Assembly (NCBI RefSeq): GCF_020179405.1
Contig: NZ_JAICBZ010000013.1
Location: 1 to 59,895, forward strand
Direction of reading: 5' to 3'
Source of the DNA: Xinfangfangia pollutisoli
GTDB taxonomy: Bacteria > Pseudomonadota > Alphaproteobacteria > Rhodobacterales > Rhodobacteraceae
DNA length: 59,895 nt
The position numbers and the translations under genes were made by a program. A model generated the notes under the pieces. That model was not told the origin of the DNA, made no database searches, and was given only the letters and a program-made list of their open reading frames with translations. Shown in pieces: positions 41,537 through 49,688 of the stretch (within the stretch, counting starts at the first letter, position 1; each line of letters opens with the position of its first letter).

Positions 41537-42235
41537 ATGGTCATTCCCCTGCATATCGCCGCGTTCAACCTGTTTGTTGCCCTATCCTGCGGGGCGCTGA
41601 TCGGGTCTGAACGACAGGTGCGTCAGCGCATGGCGGGCCTGCGCACCAATGCGCTGGTGGCGCTGGGGGCGGCCTGTTTCGTGGTCTTCTCGCAGTTGTT
41701 CCCGGACGAGGTGTCGCCCACGCGGGTGGCGGCGCAGGTCGTGTCGGGGATCGGCTTTCTGGGCGCCGGGATCATCTTTCGCGACGGGTTCAACGTGCAT
41801 GGGCTGAACACGGCCGCGACGCTGTGGTGTTCGGCGGGCGTGGGCATTCTGGCCGGGGCCGGGCATTGGGACCATGCGCTGGTGATGACGGGCTGCGTGG
41901 TCTTCGTGAATCTGGGGCTGCGGCCCCTGGTGAAATGGCTGAAGCGCAAGACCCGGGCCGGCGTTCCGATCCTGCGCAGCTTCCGGGTCGAGGTGACGGT
42001 GGCCGAGGCGCAGGAAGCCATGGCGCGCGGGCTGATCCTGCGCACCCTGTCGCTGGCCGGCATGCATCTGAGCGAGATCGACGTGCGGCCCTCGGACCGG
42101 GGGTCGGGGCTGGACCTCTCGGCCACGGTCAGCGCCGAGGGGCCCGGAGAGCTGGCGCTGGAACAGGCGGTTCAGCGCCTTGCCGCCGAGCCGGGCCTTA
42201 TTCGTGTGCGCTGGCAGTCGCTGGACGAGGCCTAG
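41537..42235 (+). CDS. MgtC/SapB family membrane protein
   Basis: A 232-residue inner-membrane protein. The N-terminal 110 residues hold about four to five helices with the MgtC signature (LSCGALIGSERQVRQRMAGLRTNALVALGAA and VVSGIGFLGAGIIFRDG, GLNTAATLWCSAGVGILAGAG). The C-terminal 90 residues form a soluble ACT-like domain. MgtC proteins modulate ATP synthase, phosphate and Mg homeostasis in some pathogens; the role in free-living alphaproteobacteria is unclear. A short upstream region contains the 18-bp repeat. Confidence 0.87.
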   Translation: MVIPLHIAAFNLFVALSCGALIGSERQVRQRMAGLRTNALVALGAACFVVFSQLFPDEVSPTRVAAQVVSGIGFLGAGIIFRDGFNVHGLNTAATLWCSAGVGILAGAGHWDHALVMTGCVVFVNLGLRPLVKWLKRKTRAGVPILRSFRVEVTVAEAQEAMARGLILRTLSLAGMHLSEIDVRPSDRGSGLDLSATVSAEGPGELALEQAVQRLAAEPGLIRVRWQSLDEA

Positions 42236-42318
42236 CGCAGGCCGCGGCCGCCTTCTCGCTTTCCGGCACCCGCGCTGCGATGCTAGACAGGGCGCGGGCT
42301 TCGCGCTAGAACGCCCCC

Positions 42319-42330
42319 GTTAGCGCTAAC
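42319..42330 (+). promoter_or_regulatory. LacI-family-type operator upstream of zwf
   Basis: GTTAGCGCTAAC is a perfect 12-bp palindrome with the central CG typical of LacI-family sites, ending 19 bases before the zwf start. In Rhodobacter and Sinorhizobium the LacI-type regulators CceR and PckR control central carbon genes including this pathway; assignment to that regulator is inference. Confidence 0.55.
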
Positions 42331-42349
42331 AGTCAAGCGAGGAACCGCC

Positions 42350-43801
42350 ATGGTCGTGCGCGTCATTCCGGTGGATCCCTTCGATCTGGTGATCTTTGGC
42401 GGCACGGGCGATCTGGCCCGGCGCAAGATCTTTCCGGGTCTCTACCGCCGCTTTCAGGCCGGGCAGATCCCGGCCGAGGCGCGGATCATCGGCGCCGCGC
42501 GCGGCGAGCATGACGATGACGAATTCCGCGGCATGATCGCCGAGTCGATCGCCGAGTTCGTGCCCGAGGCGCGGCGCGATGCCGACAGTCTGGGCGCCTT
42601 CCTGCAGCGGCTGTTCTACATCGCCATCGACGCCCGGGGCGAGCAGGGCTGGGCGCAGCTGAAGCAGACCATGCGCATCGACGTGGTGCAGGCCTATTAC
42701 TTCTCAGTGGCGCCGGCGCTGTTCGGTGACATTGCCGAGCGGCTGACCAGCCATGGCATCGCCGGGCCCGAAGCGCGGATCGTGGTGGAAAAGCCGTTCG
42801 GCCGCGATCTGGCCTCGGCCCGGGCGCTGAACGCCACGCTGGCGCTGCATTTCGCCGAAGGCCAGATCTACCGGATCGACCATTATCTGGGCAAGGAAAC
42901 CGTCCAGAACCTGATGGCGGTGCGCTTTGCCAATATCCTGTTCGAGCCCTTGTGGAAGTCGGAATATATCGACCATGTCCAGATCACCGTGGCCGAGACG
43001 GTGGGGGTCGATGGCCGCGGCGCCTATTACGACAAGTCGGGCGCGATGCGGGACATGGTGCAGAACCACCTGATGCAGCTTCTGTGCCTGATCGCGATGG
43101 AGCCGCCCTATCACTTCGATCCGGATGCGGTGCGCGACGAGAAGCTGAAGGTGATCCGCGCGCTGGATCCGGTGCCGTCGCATGACATCGTGCGCGGCCA
43201 GTATCTGGCCGGGTCGGGCGAGGGCGGGTATCTTGAGCATTCCGAGAACCCGCAAAGCCGGACCGAAAGCTATATCGCGCTGAAAGTGGCGATTTCCAAC
43301 TGGCGCTGGAAGGGCACGCCCTTCTATCTGCGCACCGGCAAAAGGCTGCGCGCGCGGGCCAGCGAGATTGCCGTGACCTTCCGCGAGCCGCCGCATTCGA
43401 TCTTCGACGATGCCGAAGGCTGGCGCGAGAATGTGCTTGTCATCCGCCTGCAACCCGATGAGGGCATGCATCTGATGGTGATGATCAAGGAACCGGGACC
43501 GGGCGGAATGCGGCTGACGCAGGTGCCATTGGACATGTCCTTCGCCGAGGCTCTGGGCCCCGAGGCCGAAGATGTGCCCGATGCCTATGAGCGGCTGATC
43601 ATGGATGTGATCCGTGGCAATCAGACCCTGTTCATGCGCGGCGACGAGGTCGAGGCCGCCTGGGCCTGGACCGACCCGATCATCGAGGGCTGGGAAGAGC
43701 GCAGCGACCGGCCTCAGCCCTATGACGCCGGAACCTCGGGGCCCGAAGATGCATTGATGCTGATGCACCGCGATGGGCGGCGCTGGCGGGAGATCAGGTA
43801 A
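42350..43801 (+). CDS. zwf: Glucose-6-phosphate 1-dehydrogenase
   Basis: Oxidises glucose-6-phosphate to 6-phosphoglucono-lactone with NADP+ (or NAD+), opening the Entner-Doudoroff and pentose-phosphate routes. The 483-residue protein shows the nucleotide-binding motif FGGTGDLARRKIFPGL (residues 13-28) and the substrate-binding RIDHYLGKETVQNLMAVRF with the catalytic histidine region. VEKPFGRDL and YLRTGKRL also match. GAGG lies seven bases before the ATG. The TAA stop shares its last base with the pgl ATG, so zwf-pgl are coupled; pgi follows. Confidence 0.95.
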   Translation: MVVRVIPVDPFDLVIFGGTGDLARRKIFPGLYRRFQAGQIPAEARIIGAARGEHDDDEFRGMIAESIAEFVPEARRDADSLGAFLQRLFYIAIDARGEQGWAQLKQTMRIDVVQAYYFSVAPALFGDIAERLTSHGIAGPEARIVVEKPFGRDLASARALNATLALHFAEGQIYRIDHYLGKETVQNLMAVRFANILFEPLWKSEYIDHVQITVAETVGVDGRGAYYDKSGAMRDMVQNHLMQLLCLIAMEPPYHFDPDAVRDEKLKVIRALDPVPSHDIVRGQYLAGSGEGGYLEHSENPQSRTESYIALKVAISNWRWKGTPFYLRTGKRLRARASEIAVTFREPPHSIFDDAEGWRENVLVIRLQPDEGMHLMVMIKEPGPGGMRLTQVPLDMSFAEALGPEAEDVPDAYERLIMDVIRGNQTLFMRGDEVEAAWAWTDPIIEGWEERSDRPQPYDAGTSGPEDALMLMHRDGRRWREIR

Positions 43802-44475
43802 TGGAATTTGTCGACTATCCGGACCGCGAGCTGATGTATCTGTCGCTGGCCGACAAGATCGCCGGCGAATTGGCCGATTTTCTGCGCCGCGAGGGCCGCG
43901 CCTCGCTTTGCGTGCCGGGCGGCACGACGCCGGGGCCGGTCTTCGACACGCTGTCGGGCGTCGATCTGGACTGGCCGAATGTCGCGGTTTTCCTGAACGA
44001 TGAGCGCTGGGTGCCCGAGGACGATCCGCGCTCGAACACGCGGCTCTTGCGCGAACATCTGTTGCGCGGGCGCGCGGCCCGGGCGCGGCTGGTGCCGCTG
44101 TGGCTGCCCGGCGCGGCCGAGCCGGAACAGGCGCTTGAGGTCCTGGAAGACGGGCTGCGCCCGCATCTGCCGATTTCGGTCCTTCTGTTGGGCATGGGGA
44201 CCGACATGCACACCGCCTCGCTTTTCCCCGGCGCCGACCGGCTGGCCGAGGCGCTGGCCGCTTCGGCGCCGTTGCTGATGCCGATGCGGGCCGAGGCGGC
44301 GGGCGAGCCGCGGGTGACGCTGACCGCGCCGGTGCTGCAGGGGGCGCTGAAGATCCATGTTCTGATCACCGGGGCGGAAAAGCGCGCGGCGCTGGAACGC
44401 GCCCAGGGCTTGACGCCGGCCGAGGCACCGATCAAGGCGCTGCTGGCCAATGCAACCGTCCACTGGGCCGAATAG
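43801..44475 (+). CDS. pgl: 6-phosphogluconolactonase
   Basis: Hydrolyses 6-phosphoglucono-1,5-lactone. The 224-residue protein belongs to the DevB/SOL family: [19 protein letters not shown] (sugar-phosphate-binding loop, residues 38-56), [24 protein letters not shown], and [20 protein letters not shown] with the catalytic region. One base overlap with zwf and 19 bases to pgi indicate a single operon with a continuous metabolic order. Confidence 0.93.
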   Translation: MEFVDYPDRELMYLSLADKIAGELADFLRREGRASLCVPGGTTPGPVFDTLSGVDLDWPNVAVFLNDERWVPEDDPRSNTRLLREHLLRGRAARARLVPLWLPGAAEPEQALEVLEDGLRPHLPISVLLLGMGTDMHTASLFPGADRLAEALAASAPLLMPMRAEAAGEPRVTLTAPVLQGALKIHVLITGAEKRAALERAQGLTPAEAPIKALLANATVHWAE

Positions 44476-44494
44476 GCCGATCCGGGGAAGACAT

Positions 44495-46096
44495 ATGACG
44501 CAATGGGATGCGCTGAAGGCCCATCACGCCGCCACGGCGGACCGCCCGATCCTGGCCCTGTTCGATGATCCGGCCCGGGCGGCCGGGTTCTCGGTCGCGG
44601 CCGATGGCATGCTGTTCGACTATTCCAAGACCGGGATCGACGCCCGGGCGCGCGAGCTGCTGCTGGACCTGGCCGAAGGGGCGGGGGTGGCGGCGCGGCG
44701 TGCGGCGATGTTCGCGGGCGAGAAGATCAACGAAACCGAGGGTCGCGCCGTCCTGCATGTGGCGCTGCGCGCCGGCGATCAGGCGGTGATCGGGGTCGAT
44801 GGCGCCGATGTGCTGCCCGAGATCCGCGCGACCCGCGCCCGCACCTATGCTTTCGCCGAGGACGTGCGCTCGGGCGCGTTTGCGGGGCAGGGCGGGCGGA
44901 TCACCGATGTGGTGAATATCGGCATCGGCGGGTCTGACCTGGGCCCGGCCATGGCGACGCTGGCGCTGGCGCCCTTTCACGACGGGCCGCGGCTGCATTA
45001 CGTCTCGAATGTGGACGGCGCGCATATCCATGACACGCTGGCCGGGCTGAACCCGGAAACCACGCTGGTGATCGTGGCCTCAAAGACCTTCACCACGATC
45101 GAGACGATGACCAATGCCGAAACCGCGCGGGCCTGGATGGCGGGCAAGGTCGCCAACCCCGCCGCGCAATTCGCCGCGGTCAGCACTGCCGCCGACAAGA
45201 CCGCCGCCTTCGGCATCGACGCCGCCCGCGTCTTCGGCTTCGAGGATTGGGTCGGCGGGCGCTATTCGATGTGGGGTCCGATCGGCCTTGGCCTGATGAT
45301 CGCCGTGGGCCCGCAGGATTTCGACGCTTTCCTGGCCGGTGGCCGGGCGATGGACACGCATTTCACCACCGCACCCTTGGCGCAGAACATGCCGGTGCTG
45401 CTGGCGCTGGTGGGCGTCTGGCACAATCAGATCTGCGGCCATGCGACCCGCGCCGTCCTGCCCTATGACCAGCGCCTGTCGCGCCTGCCGGCCTATCTGC
45501 AGCAGCTTGAGATGGAATCGAACGGCAAGCGGGTGGCGCTGGACGGGTCGGACCTGACGGTGAATTCCGGCCCCGTGGTCTGGGGCGAGCCGGGGACGAA
45601 TGGCCAGCATGCCTTCTACCAGCTGATCCATCAGGGCACCCGGGTTGTGCCCTGCGAATTCCTGATCGCCCGGCACGGGCACGAGCCGGACCTGGCGCAT
45701 CAGCACCTGCTTCTGGTGGCCAATTGCCTGGCGCAATCCGAAGCGCTGCTGCGCGGCCGCAGCCTGGACCAGGCCCGCGCGATCATGGCCAAGAAGGGGC
45801 TGACGGGGGCCGAGCTGGACCGTCAGGCGCGCCATCGCGTCTTCCCGGGCAACCGGCCCTCGACGACGCTGGCCTATGACCGGCTGACGCCCTTCGTGCT
45901 GGGCCAGATCATCGCGCTTTACGAACACCGGGTCTTTGTCGAAGGGGTGATCCTGAGGATCAACTCTTATGACCAATGGGGGGTGGAACTGGGCAAGGAA
46001 CTGGCGCTGGCGCTGCAGCCGGTGCTGGAGGGCAAGGCCGGAACCCAGGGCAAGGACGGCTCGACCGCCGCGCTGGTCGCGTTCCTGAAGGGCTGA
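44495..46096 (+). CDS. pgi: Glucose-6-phosphate isomerase
   Basis: Interconverts glucose-6-phosphate and fructose-6-phosphate. The 533-residue protein has [12 protein letters not shown] (about residues 145-156), [58 protein letters not shown] with the active-site His region, and the C-terminal [21 protein letters not shown] signature. Length and motifs fit the large bacterial Pgi. GGGGAAG precedes the ATG. It is the third and last gene of zwf-pgl-pgi; a hairpin cluster follows. Confidence 0.95.
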   Translation: MTQWDALKAHHAATADRPILALFDDPARAAGFSVAADGMLFDYSKTGIDARARELLLDLAEGAGVAARRAAMFAGEKINETEGRAVLHVALRAGDQAVIGVDGADVLPEIRATRARTYAFAEDVRSGAFAGQGGRITDVVNIGIGGSDLGPAMATLALAPFHDGPRLHYVSNVDGAHIHDTLAGLNPETTLVIVASKTFTTIETMTNAETARAWMAGKVANPAAQFAAVSTAADKTAAFGIDAARVFGFEDWVGGRYSMWGPIGLGLMIAVGPQDFDAFLAGGRAMDTHFTTAPLAQNMPVLLALVGVWHNQICGHATRAVLPYDQRLSRLPAYLQQLEMESNGKRVALDGSDLTVNSGPVVWGEPGTNGQHAFYQLIHQGTRVVPCEFLIARHGHEPDLAHQHLLLVANCLAQSEALLRGRSLDQARAIMAKKGLTGAELDRQARHRVFPGNRPSTTLAYDRLTPFVLGQIIALYEHRVFVEGVILRINSYDQWGVELGKELALALQPVLEGKAGTQGKDGSTAALVAFLKG

Positions 46097-46103
46097 GCGG
46101 CGC

Positions 46104-46198
46104 GCGATCCTTCGACGAAGGATCGCATCCCGCCCAAGACCCTTCCCGTCATGACAAAGGGGGCCGCCGGCCCCCTTTTGATCCTTCGGCGAAGGATC
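46104..46198. repeat. Paired GATCCTTCG palindromes flanking a terminator
   Basis: Two near-identical palindromes, 46104-46126 (arms GCGATCCTTCG, one central base) and 46180-46198 (arms GATCCTTCG, one central base), flank the hairpin at 46156-46178. The CCTTCG arms recall the TTCGAA palindrome clusters at 14164 and 57558, here with one base inserted at the centre. They fill the gap between convergent pgi and ridA. Confidence 0.75.
46156..46179. terminator. Bidirectional terminator between pgi and RidA genes
   Basis: Ten-base arms AAAGGGGGCC and GGCCCCCTTT with loop GCC. A T-run follows on the plus strand, and the A-run on the left arm serves as the U-tract for the minus strand. This is the expected geometry for two convergent genes. 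Confidence 0.72.
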
Positions 46199-46207
46199 GC
46201 GTGCCGC

Positions 46208-46561
46208 TTACAGAAGCGCCGCGGTGACGATCACCTCGACCTTGTATTCGGGGGCGGCCAGCTTGGCCTCGCCGGTGGCGCGGGCGGGCGTATGGCCCTG
46301 CGGCACCCATTGGTCCCAGACCGCATTCATCTCGGCGAAGCTCGCCATATCGGCCAGCCAGATCTGCGCCGACAGGATGCGGGTCTTGTCGATCCCGGCA
46401 CCGGCCAGGATGCGGTCCACTTCGGCCAGGCATTGCTTGGTCTGATCCGCCACCGAATCGCCGGGATTGCCGACCTGGCCGGCAAGCCAGAGGATGCCGT
46501 TATAGGCCACCGCCTCGGACATCCGGGCACCCACGCCATAGCGCTTGATTTCGCCGCTCAT
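46208..46561 (-). CDS. RidA/YjgF/UK114 family protein
   Basis: A 117-residue trimeric enamine/imine deaminase-type protein. Conserved elements are YNGILWLAGQVG, the ADQTKQCLAEVDRILAGAGIDKTRILSAQIWLADM helix-strand block, and the active-site region TPARATGEAKLAAPEYKVEVIVTA. The arginine of PARAT corresponds to the substrate-carboxylate-binding residue of RidA. It probably protects PLP enzymes from reactive enamines, though the subgroup cannot be fixed. GGAGTT precedes the ATG. Confidence 0.86.
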   Translation of the reverse strand: MSGEIKRYGVGARMSEAVAYNGILWLAGQVGNPGDSVADQTKQCLAEVDRILAGAGIDKTRILSAQIWLADMASFAEMNAVWDQWVPQGHTPARATGEAKLAAPEYKVEVIVTAALL

Positions 46562-46624
46562 GAGGAACTCCTTTCCACTCTGCCCTGTCGGGATAGCCGC
46601 CGGGCGGATGAAAGGAAAGTGCGA

Positions 46625-46942
46625 TCAGGGCAGGGGCTGGCACAGGAAACTGTCGCCCGAGACCGGCGAGAACCAGGACATCGTGCCGTCCGGGTTCATC
46701 GCCAGCGACAGCTGGTAGTCATCGGCGAAGGTCAGCGTATAGGTGTCGCCATCGCCGGAGATATCAAGGATCTCCATCTCCTCATCGCCCGGCGCGTAGA
46801 TCTGTCCGGTGAAGGTGAAGATGCCCACTTCGCAATCCCAGCGGCCTTCAAAGGGCCAGGGCGCGGCCGCGCTCTGGGCCGCAGCCGGCAGCGCGGCCGA
46901 CAGCAACAGGACCAGCGACAGGGCCAAGGGGGCGCTACGCAT
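46625..46942 (-). CDS. Hypothetical secreted protein
   Basis: A 105-residue product with a clear signal peptide (MRSAPLALSLVLLLSAALPAAAQ, cleavage near residue 23). The mature part is acidic and beta-rich with two cysteines (WDCEVGIF and SFLCQPLP), which could form a disulfide in the periplasm. I do not recognise a family. An upstream ATG at 46960 would add six residues. It lies just downstream of the tRNA-Gly gene on the same strand, so read-through transcription from the tRNA promoter is possible. Confidence 0.65.
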   Translation of the reverse strand: MRSAPLALSLVLLLSAALPAAAQSAAAPWPFEGRWDCEVGIFTFTGQIYAPGDEEMEILDISGDGDTYTLTFADDYQLSLAMNPDGTMSWFSPVSGDSFLCQPLP

Positions 46943-46964
46943 CGACGAACCCGTGATCATGAGA

Positions 46965-47038
46965 TGGAGCGGGTGAAGGGAATCGAACCCTCGTCGTAAG
47001 CTTGGGAAGCTTCTGCTCTACCATTGAGCTACACCCGC
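46965..47038 (-). tRNA. tRNA-Gly (anticodon CCC)
   Basis: A 74-base tRNA including an encoded CCA end. The acceptor stem GCGGGTG pairs with CACCCGC, the D arm has GCTC/GAGC, and the anticodon loop TTCCCAA gives anticodon CCC, which reads GGG. The T arm is GAGGG/CCCTT with loop TTCGATT. The anticodon stem has one mismatch (G27-A43). It lies between the secreted hypothetical and the fasciclin gene. Confidence 0.95.
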
Positions 47039-47109
47039 CGATGCCCGTGACCTAAGCGAAGCCGAAGCGCCCGTCAAGCGCGTCGCGGGGCCGGTCGGCG
47101 GCAAAGCGA

Positions 47110-47140
47110 AGGCGGCCGCGCGGGGATCCGGCGGCCGCCT
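47110..47140 (-). terminator. Hairpin downstream of the fasciclin gene
   Basis: Perfect 10-bp arms AGGCGGCCGC and GCGGCCGCCT with an 11-base loop, 24 bases past the fasciclin stop. On the minus strand it is followed by TCGCTTTG, a weak U-tract. It separates the gene from the tRNA. Confidence 0.55.
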
Positions 47141-47164
47141 CCTTCGGCACGGCGAGGTGAGGGG

Positions 47165-47707
47165 TTACTTCGCCGGCAGAAGCACCGTGTCGATCACATG
47201 GATGACGCCATTCGACTGCTTCACATCGGCGATGGTGACATGGGCGGTGTTGCCCTGGCCGTCTTCGATCATCAGCATGCCGTCCTTGGCGCTGGCGGTG
47301 AATTCACAGCCGCCCACGGTCTTGACCACATGCTTGCCGCCGTCATCGGCCACCATCTTCTGGATATCCGCCGCCATCGCATCGGCCGCGACGACATGGC
47401 AGGTCAGGATCTTGACCAGCATGTCCTTGTTTTCGGGCTTCAGCAGGGTTTCCACCGTGCCGGCGGGCAGTTTGGCGAAGGCCTCGTTCGTCGGGGCGAA
47501 AACGGTGAACGGGCCCGGGCCCGACAGGGTTTCCACCAGACCGGCGGCCTGCACCGCGGCCACAAGCGTGGTGTGATCGGCCGAATTCGCGGCATTTTCC
47601 ACAATCGTCTTGGTGTCATACATCGGCGCGCCGCCGACTTCGGGATTGCCAGCCAGAGCGGCGGTCGCGGTCAGCGCCAGAACGGCGGCAAGGCGAAGGG
47701 TTTTCAT
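47165..47707 (-). CDS. Secreted fasciclin-domain protein
   Basis: A 180-residue protein with signal peptide ([20 protein letters not shown]) and one fasciclin (FAS1) domain. Its H1 and H2 boxes are [15 protein letters not shown] and [13 protein letters not shown], and the intervening [14 protein letters not shown] region is typical. FAS1 proteins act in adhesion at the cell surface or in the periplasm. It lies downstream of, and in the same direction as, an ECF sigma/anti-sigma pair. A candidate ECF promoter lies directly in front of it, so it is probably the regulated target. Confidence 0.88.
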   Translation of the reverse strand: MKTLRLAAVLALTATAALAGNPEVGGAPMYDTKTIVENAANSADHTTLVAAVQAAGLVETLSGPGPFTVFAPTNEAFAKLPAGTVETLLKPENKDMLVKILTCHVVAADAMAADIQKMVADDGGKHVVKTVGGCEFTASAKDGMLMIEDGQGNTAHVTIADVKQSNGVIHVIDTVLLPAK

Positions 47708-47761
47708 GCAGGTCTCTCCCAGGGTCGGGCGACAGGACCATCCCGCCGCCTCATGCCCGGA

Positions 47762-47788
47762 GATACGAGCCGGTTTGCGCGAAGTTGC
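47762..47788 (-). promoter_or_regulatory. Candidate ECF sigma promoter of the fasciclin gene
   Basis: On the minus strand GCAAC, then CGTATC, giving AAC-N16-CGT, the usual geometry of ECF promoters. The start codon is about 55 bases downstream of the -10. I did not find the same pattern in the region upstream of the sigma gene itself. Confidence 0.5.
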
Positions 47789-47797
47789 AGTGCCCGC

Positions 47798-47823
47798 TTG
47801 CGATCACGCAGCCGTGATCGCAA
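47798..47823. promoter_or_regulatory. Inverted repeat between anti-sigma and fasciclin genes
   Basis: Perfect 11-bp arms TTGCGATCACG and CGTGATCGCAA with loop CAGC, four bases after the anti-sigma stop and ten bases upstream of the ECF-type -35. It may end the sigma/anti-sigma transcript or act as an operator. No U-tract follows. Confidence 0.55.
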
Positions 47824-47826
47824 ATG

Positions 47827-48480
47827 TCAGGCGCCGATCTCGGCCGACATGACCAGAGGCCCGGTCGGGCCGTCGATCGGGCTGCCGCCCGCGGGCTCCA
47901 GCGTGATCGCCAGCGTCCAGCCGGCCTGCGGGCGCGGGCCCGGCAGGGTCAGCGGCGCGGCCTCCAGAAGGCCCAGCGACACGGGCTTGCCCCCCGGCGG
48001 GATCAGCCACAGTTCATGCACCTGGCCCGGCGGCGCGGCACTGCCGGCGCTGCGGCTGACGATCAGATCGCCCTCGGCCCAGGTCGCGTCATAGGCGATG
48101 GCGCCATCGGCGCTGGCCAGATGCGCCAGATGCTCGGGCCCGGGCTGCAAGAGCGGCAGCGCCACGAAGGCCAGAACCGCGACCGCGCCCGCAAGCCCGC
48201 CCAGCGCCCAGCCGAACCAGCCGCCGGCGCGGCGCGGCGGCGACGGGAACAGCCGCGCCTCGACCTTCGCCAGCAGATCGGCCGGCGCCGGCGCTTCGGC
48301 ATAATCGGCGTTCAGCGGCGACAGCCGCTCTTCCCAGGCGGCGATCCGGGCCGCGAAACCGGCATCGCTGCGCGCCCGCGCCTCGGCCGCCAGACGGTCG
48401 GACAAGGGCAGGCTGCCCAGCACATATTCGCCGGCCAGGCCATCATCTTCGTCATGCGGGGGCAGGGGCGTGTCGGTCAT
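47827..48480 (-). CDS. Anti-sigma factor, RskA-type
   Basis: A 217-residue membrane protein. The N-terminal cytoplasmic part (GLAGEYVLGSLPLSDRLAAEARARSDAGFAARIAAWEERLSPL) matches anti-sigma K N-terminal domains. One transmembrane helix follows (WALGGLAGAVAVLAFVALPLL, about residues 88-108). The C-terminal RskA domain is periplasmic (VSRSAGSAAPPGQVHELWLIPPGGKPVSLGLLE and TLAITLEPAGGSP). Its start overlaps the sigma stop as ATGA, the usual coupling for sigma/anti-sigma pairs. Release would require regulated proteolysis by analogy with RskA. Confidence 0.85.
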   Translation of the reverse strand: MTDTPLPPHDEDDGLAGEYVLGSLPLSDRLAAEARARSDAGFAARIAAWEERLSPLNADYAEAPAPADLLAKVEARLFPSPPRRAGGWFGWALGGLAGAVAVLAFVALPLLQPGPEHLAHLASADGAIAYDATWAEGDLIVSRSAGSAAPPGQVHELWLIPPGGKPVSLGLLEAAPLTLPGPRPQAGWTLAITLEPAGGSPIDGPTGPLVMSAEIGA

Positions 48481-49013
48481 TGCTCCAGACACTCCTTCAG
48501 CCGCAACAGCCCGCGGCGCAGCCAGCTGCGCATCGTGTTCAGCGGAATACCTGCGCGCGCCGACAAGGCCTCATAGGACAGGCCCTGCAGATAGGCGCCG
48601 CGCAGCGCATCGGCGCGCGCGGGCTCGAGCGTGGCGAAACAGTCCGAGATCCGCCGCACCTCGCCCCGGGCGATCAGCTGCGTCTCGGCGCGCGGGGCGG
48701 GATCTGCGGCCAGATCCAGCGCTTCGGTGCCGGAACTGTCCTCGGGCCGGGCGCGCAGCCGGTCAATCGCGTGGTTGCGCGCGACCGCGATCAGCCATGT
48801 CATGCCACGCCCGCGCGCCGGATCGAAGCGCGCGGCCCGCAGCCAGACACGGGTATAGACCTCTTGCAACGCATCCTCCGCTTCGGCCCTTTGCCCCAGC
48901 ATACGGAGAAGCACGCCCATGAGTTTCGCCGAGGTCTGGGAATAAAGCGCACGGAAGGCGGCGCGGTCTTGCGCAGCACAGCGGGAAATCAGCGCGGCGA
49001 CCGGGTCATCCAT
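48477..49013 (-). CDS. ECF RNA polymerase sigma factor, SigK-like
   Basis: A 178-residue sigma-70 family factor of the extracytoplasmic type. The sigma2 region is FRALYSQTSAKLMGVLLRMLGQRAEAEDALQEVYTRVWLRAARFDPARGRGMTWLIAVARNHAIDRLR, and the sigma4 region is FATLEPARADALRGAYLQGLSYEALSARAGIPLNTMRSWLRRGLLRL. There is no sigma3. The association with an RskA-type anti-sigma and a fasciclin gene suggests the SigK group (ECF19-like). It is the first gene of this minus-strand set. Confidence 0.88.
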   Translation of the reverse strand: MDDPVAALISRCAAQDRAAFRALYSQTSAKLMGVLLRMLGQRAEAEDALQEVYTRVWLRAARFDPARGRGMTWLIAVARNHAIDRLRARPEDSSGTEALDLAADPAPRAETQLIARGEVRRISDCFATLEPARADALRGAYLQGLSYEALSARAGIPLNTMRSWLRRGLLRLKECLEQ

Positions 49014-49166
49014 GCCGAAACCCTAGCGGCTTGCCGCGGGTTTGCAAGGGGGCGACGCCGGGTGCCCCCGCGCCGGGCGCGGCGATCTTGCACAGGGGGC
49101 AGGGGTTTGCGATCCGGTGGCGCGGGTTTACCTGTTGCAGGCCGCCCCCCGAACAGGACGATTCCC

Positions 49167-49688
49167 ATGGCCGTTCCCGCCTCGCGTCAGGATCTGCTGG
49201 CCGCAATCGCGACCAGCTACGACAAGCTGGCCGCCGATCTGGCGCTCGTGCCGCCGGCCCGCGCGCGTGAGGCGTCGCTGCCCGGCCACAGCGCCGGCAC
49301 GGTGATGAGCCCGGCCGATCTGGTCGCCTATCTGATCGGCTGGAACGAGCTGGTGTTGAAATGGCTGGACCGCGACGACAGGGGCGAGACGGTGGATTTC
49401 CCCGAAACCGGCTACAAATGGAACCAGCTGGGCCAGCTGGCGCAGCGCTTCTACGCCGATCATCGCGATCTGCCCTGGCCCGATCTGCTGGCGCGCCTGG
49501 CCCGCGCCAAGGCAGGGCTGGTGGACACCATCGCCGCGCGCACGGACGAAGACCTGTATGGCCGCCCCTGGTATGGCAAATGGACCAAGGGGCGGATGAT
49601 CCAGTTCAACAGCGCCGCACCCTATGCCAATGCAAGGGCGCGGATCCGGGCCTGGCGGAAGCCGCAGCCCGGCGCCCGTCAGGCCTAA
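49167..49688 (+). CDS. ClbS/DfsB family four-helix bundle protein
   Basis: A 173-residue soluble protein: MAVPASRQDLLAAIATSYDKLAADLALVPPARA, DLVAYLIGWNELVLKWLDRD, FPETGYKWNQLGQLAQRFYADH and WYGKWTKGRMIQFNSAAPYANARARIRAW. These blocks match the DfsB/ClbS family (DinB-like fold). ClbS itself protects colibactin producers from the toxin. No colibactin-type biosynthesis genes are in the window, so a general role with electrophiles or unknown substrates is more likely. Its stop overlaps the stop of the convergent ASKHA gene by four bases. Confidence 0.82.
   Translation: MAVPASRQDLLAAIATSYDKLAADLALVPPARAREASLPGHSAGTVMSPADLVAYLIGWNELVLKWLDRDDRGETVDFPETGYKWNQLGQLAQRFYADHRDLPWPDLLARLARAKAGLVDTIAARTDEDLYGRPWYGKWTKGRMIQFNSAAPYANARARIRAWRKPQPGARQA

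Noticed and set aside
49014-49166. Search for an ECF promoter in front of the sigma gene
   Set aside because: GTTGC- and GTTTGC-type sequences occur, but none has CGT at 15-17 bases from AAC.
49167-49688. ClbS-like gene as evidence of a colibactin-type genotoxin cluster
   Set aside because: No polyketide or peptide synthetase genes are nearby; the family is widespread outside colibactin producers.
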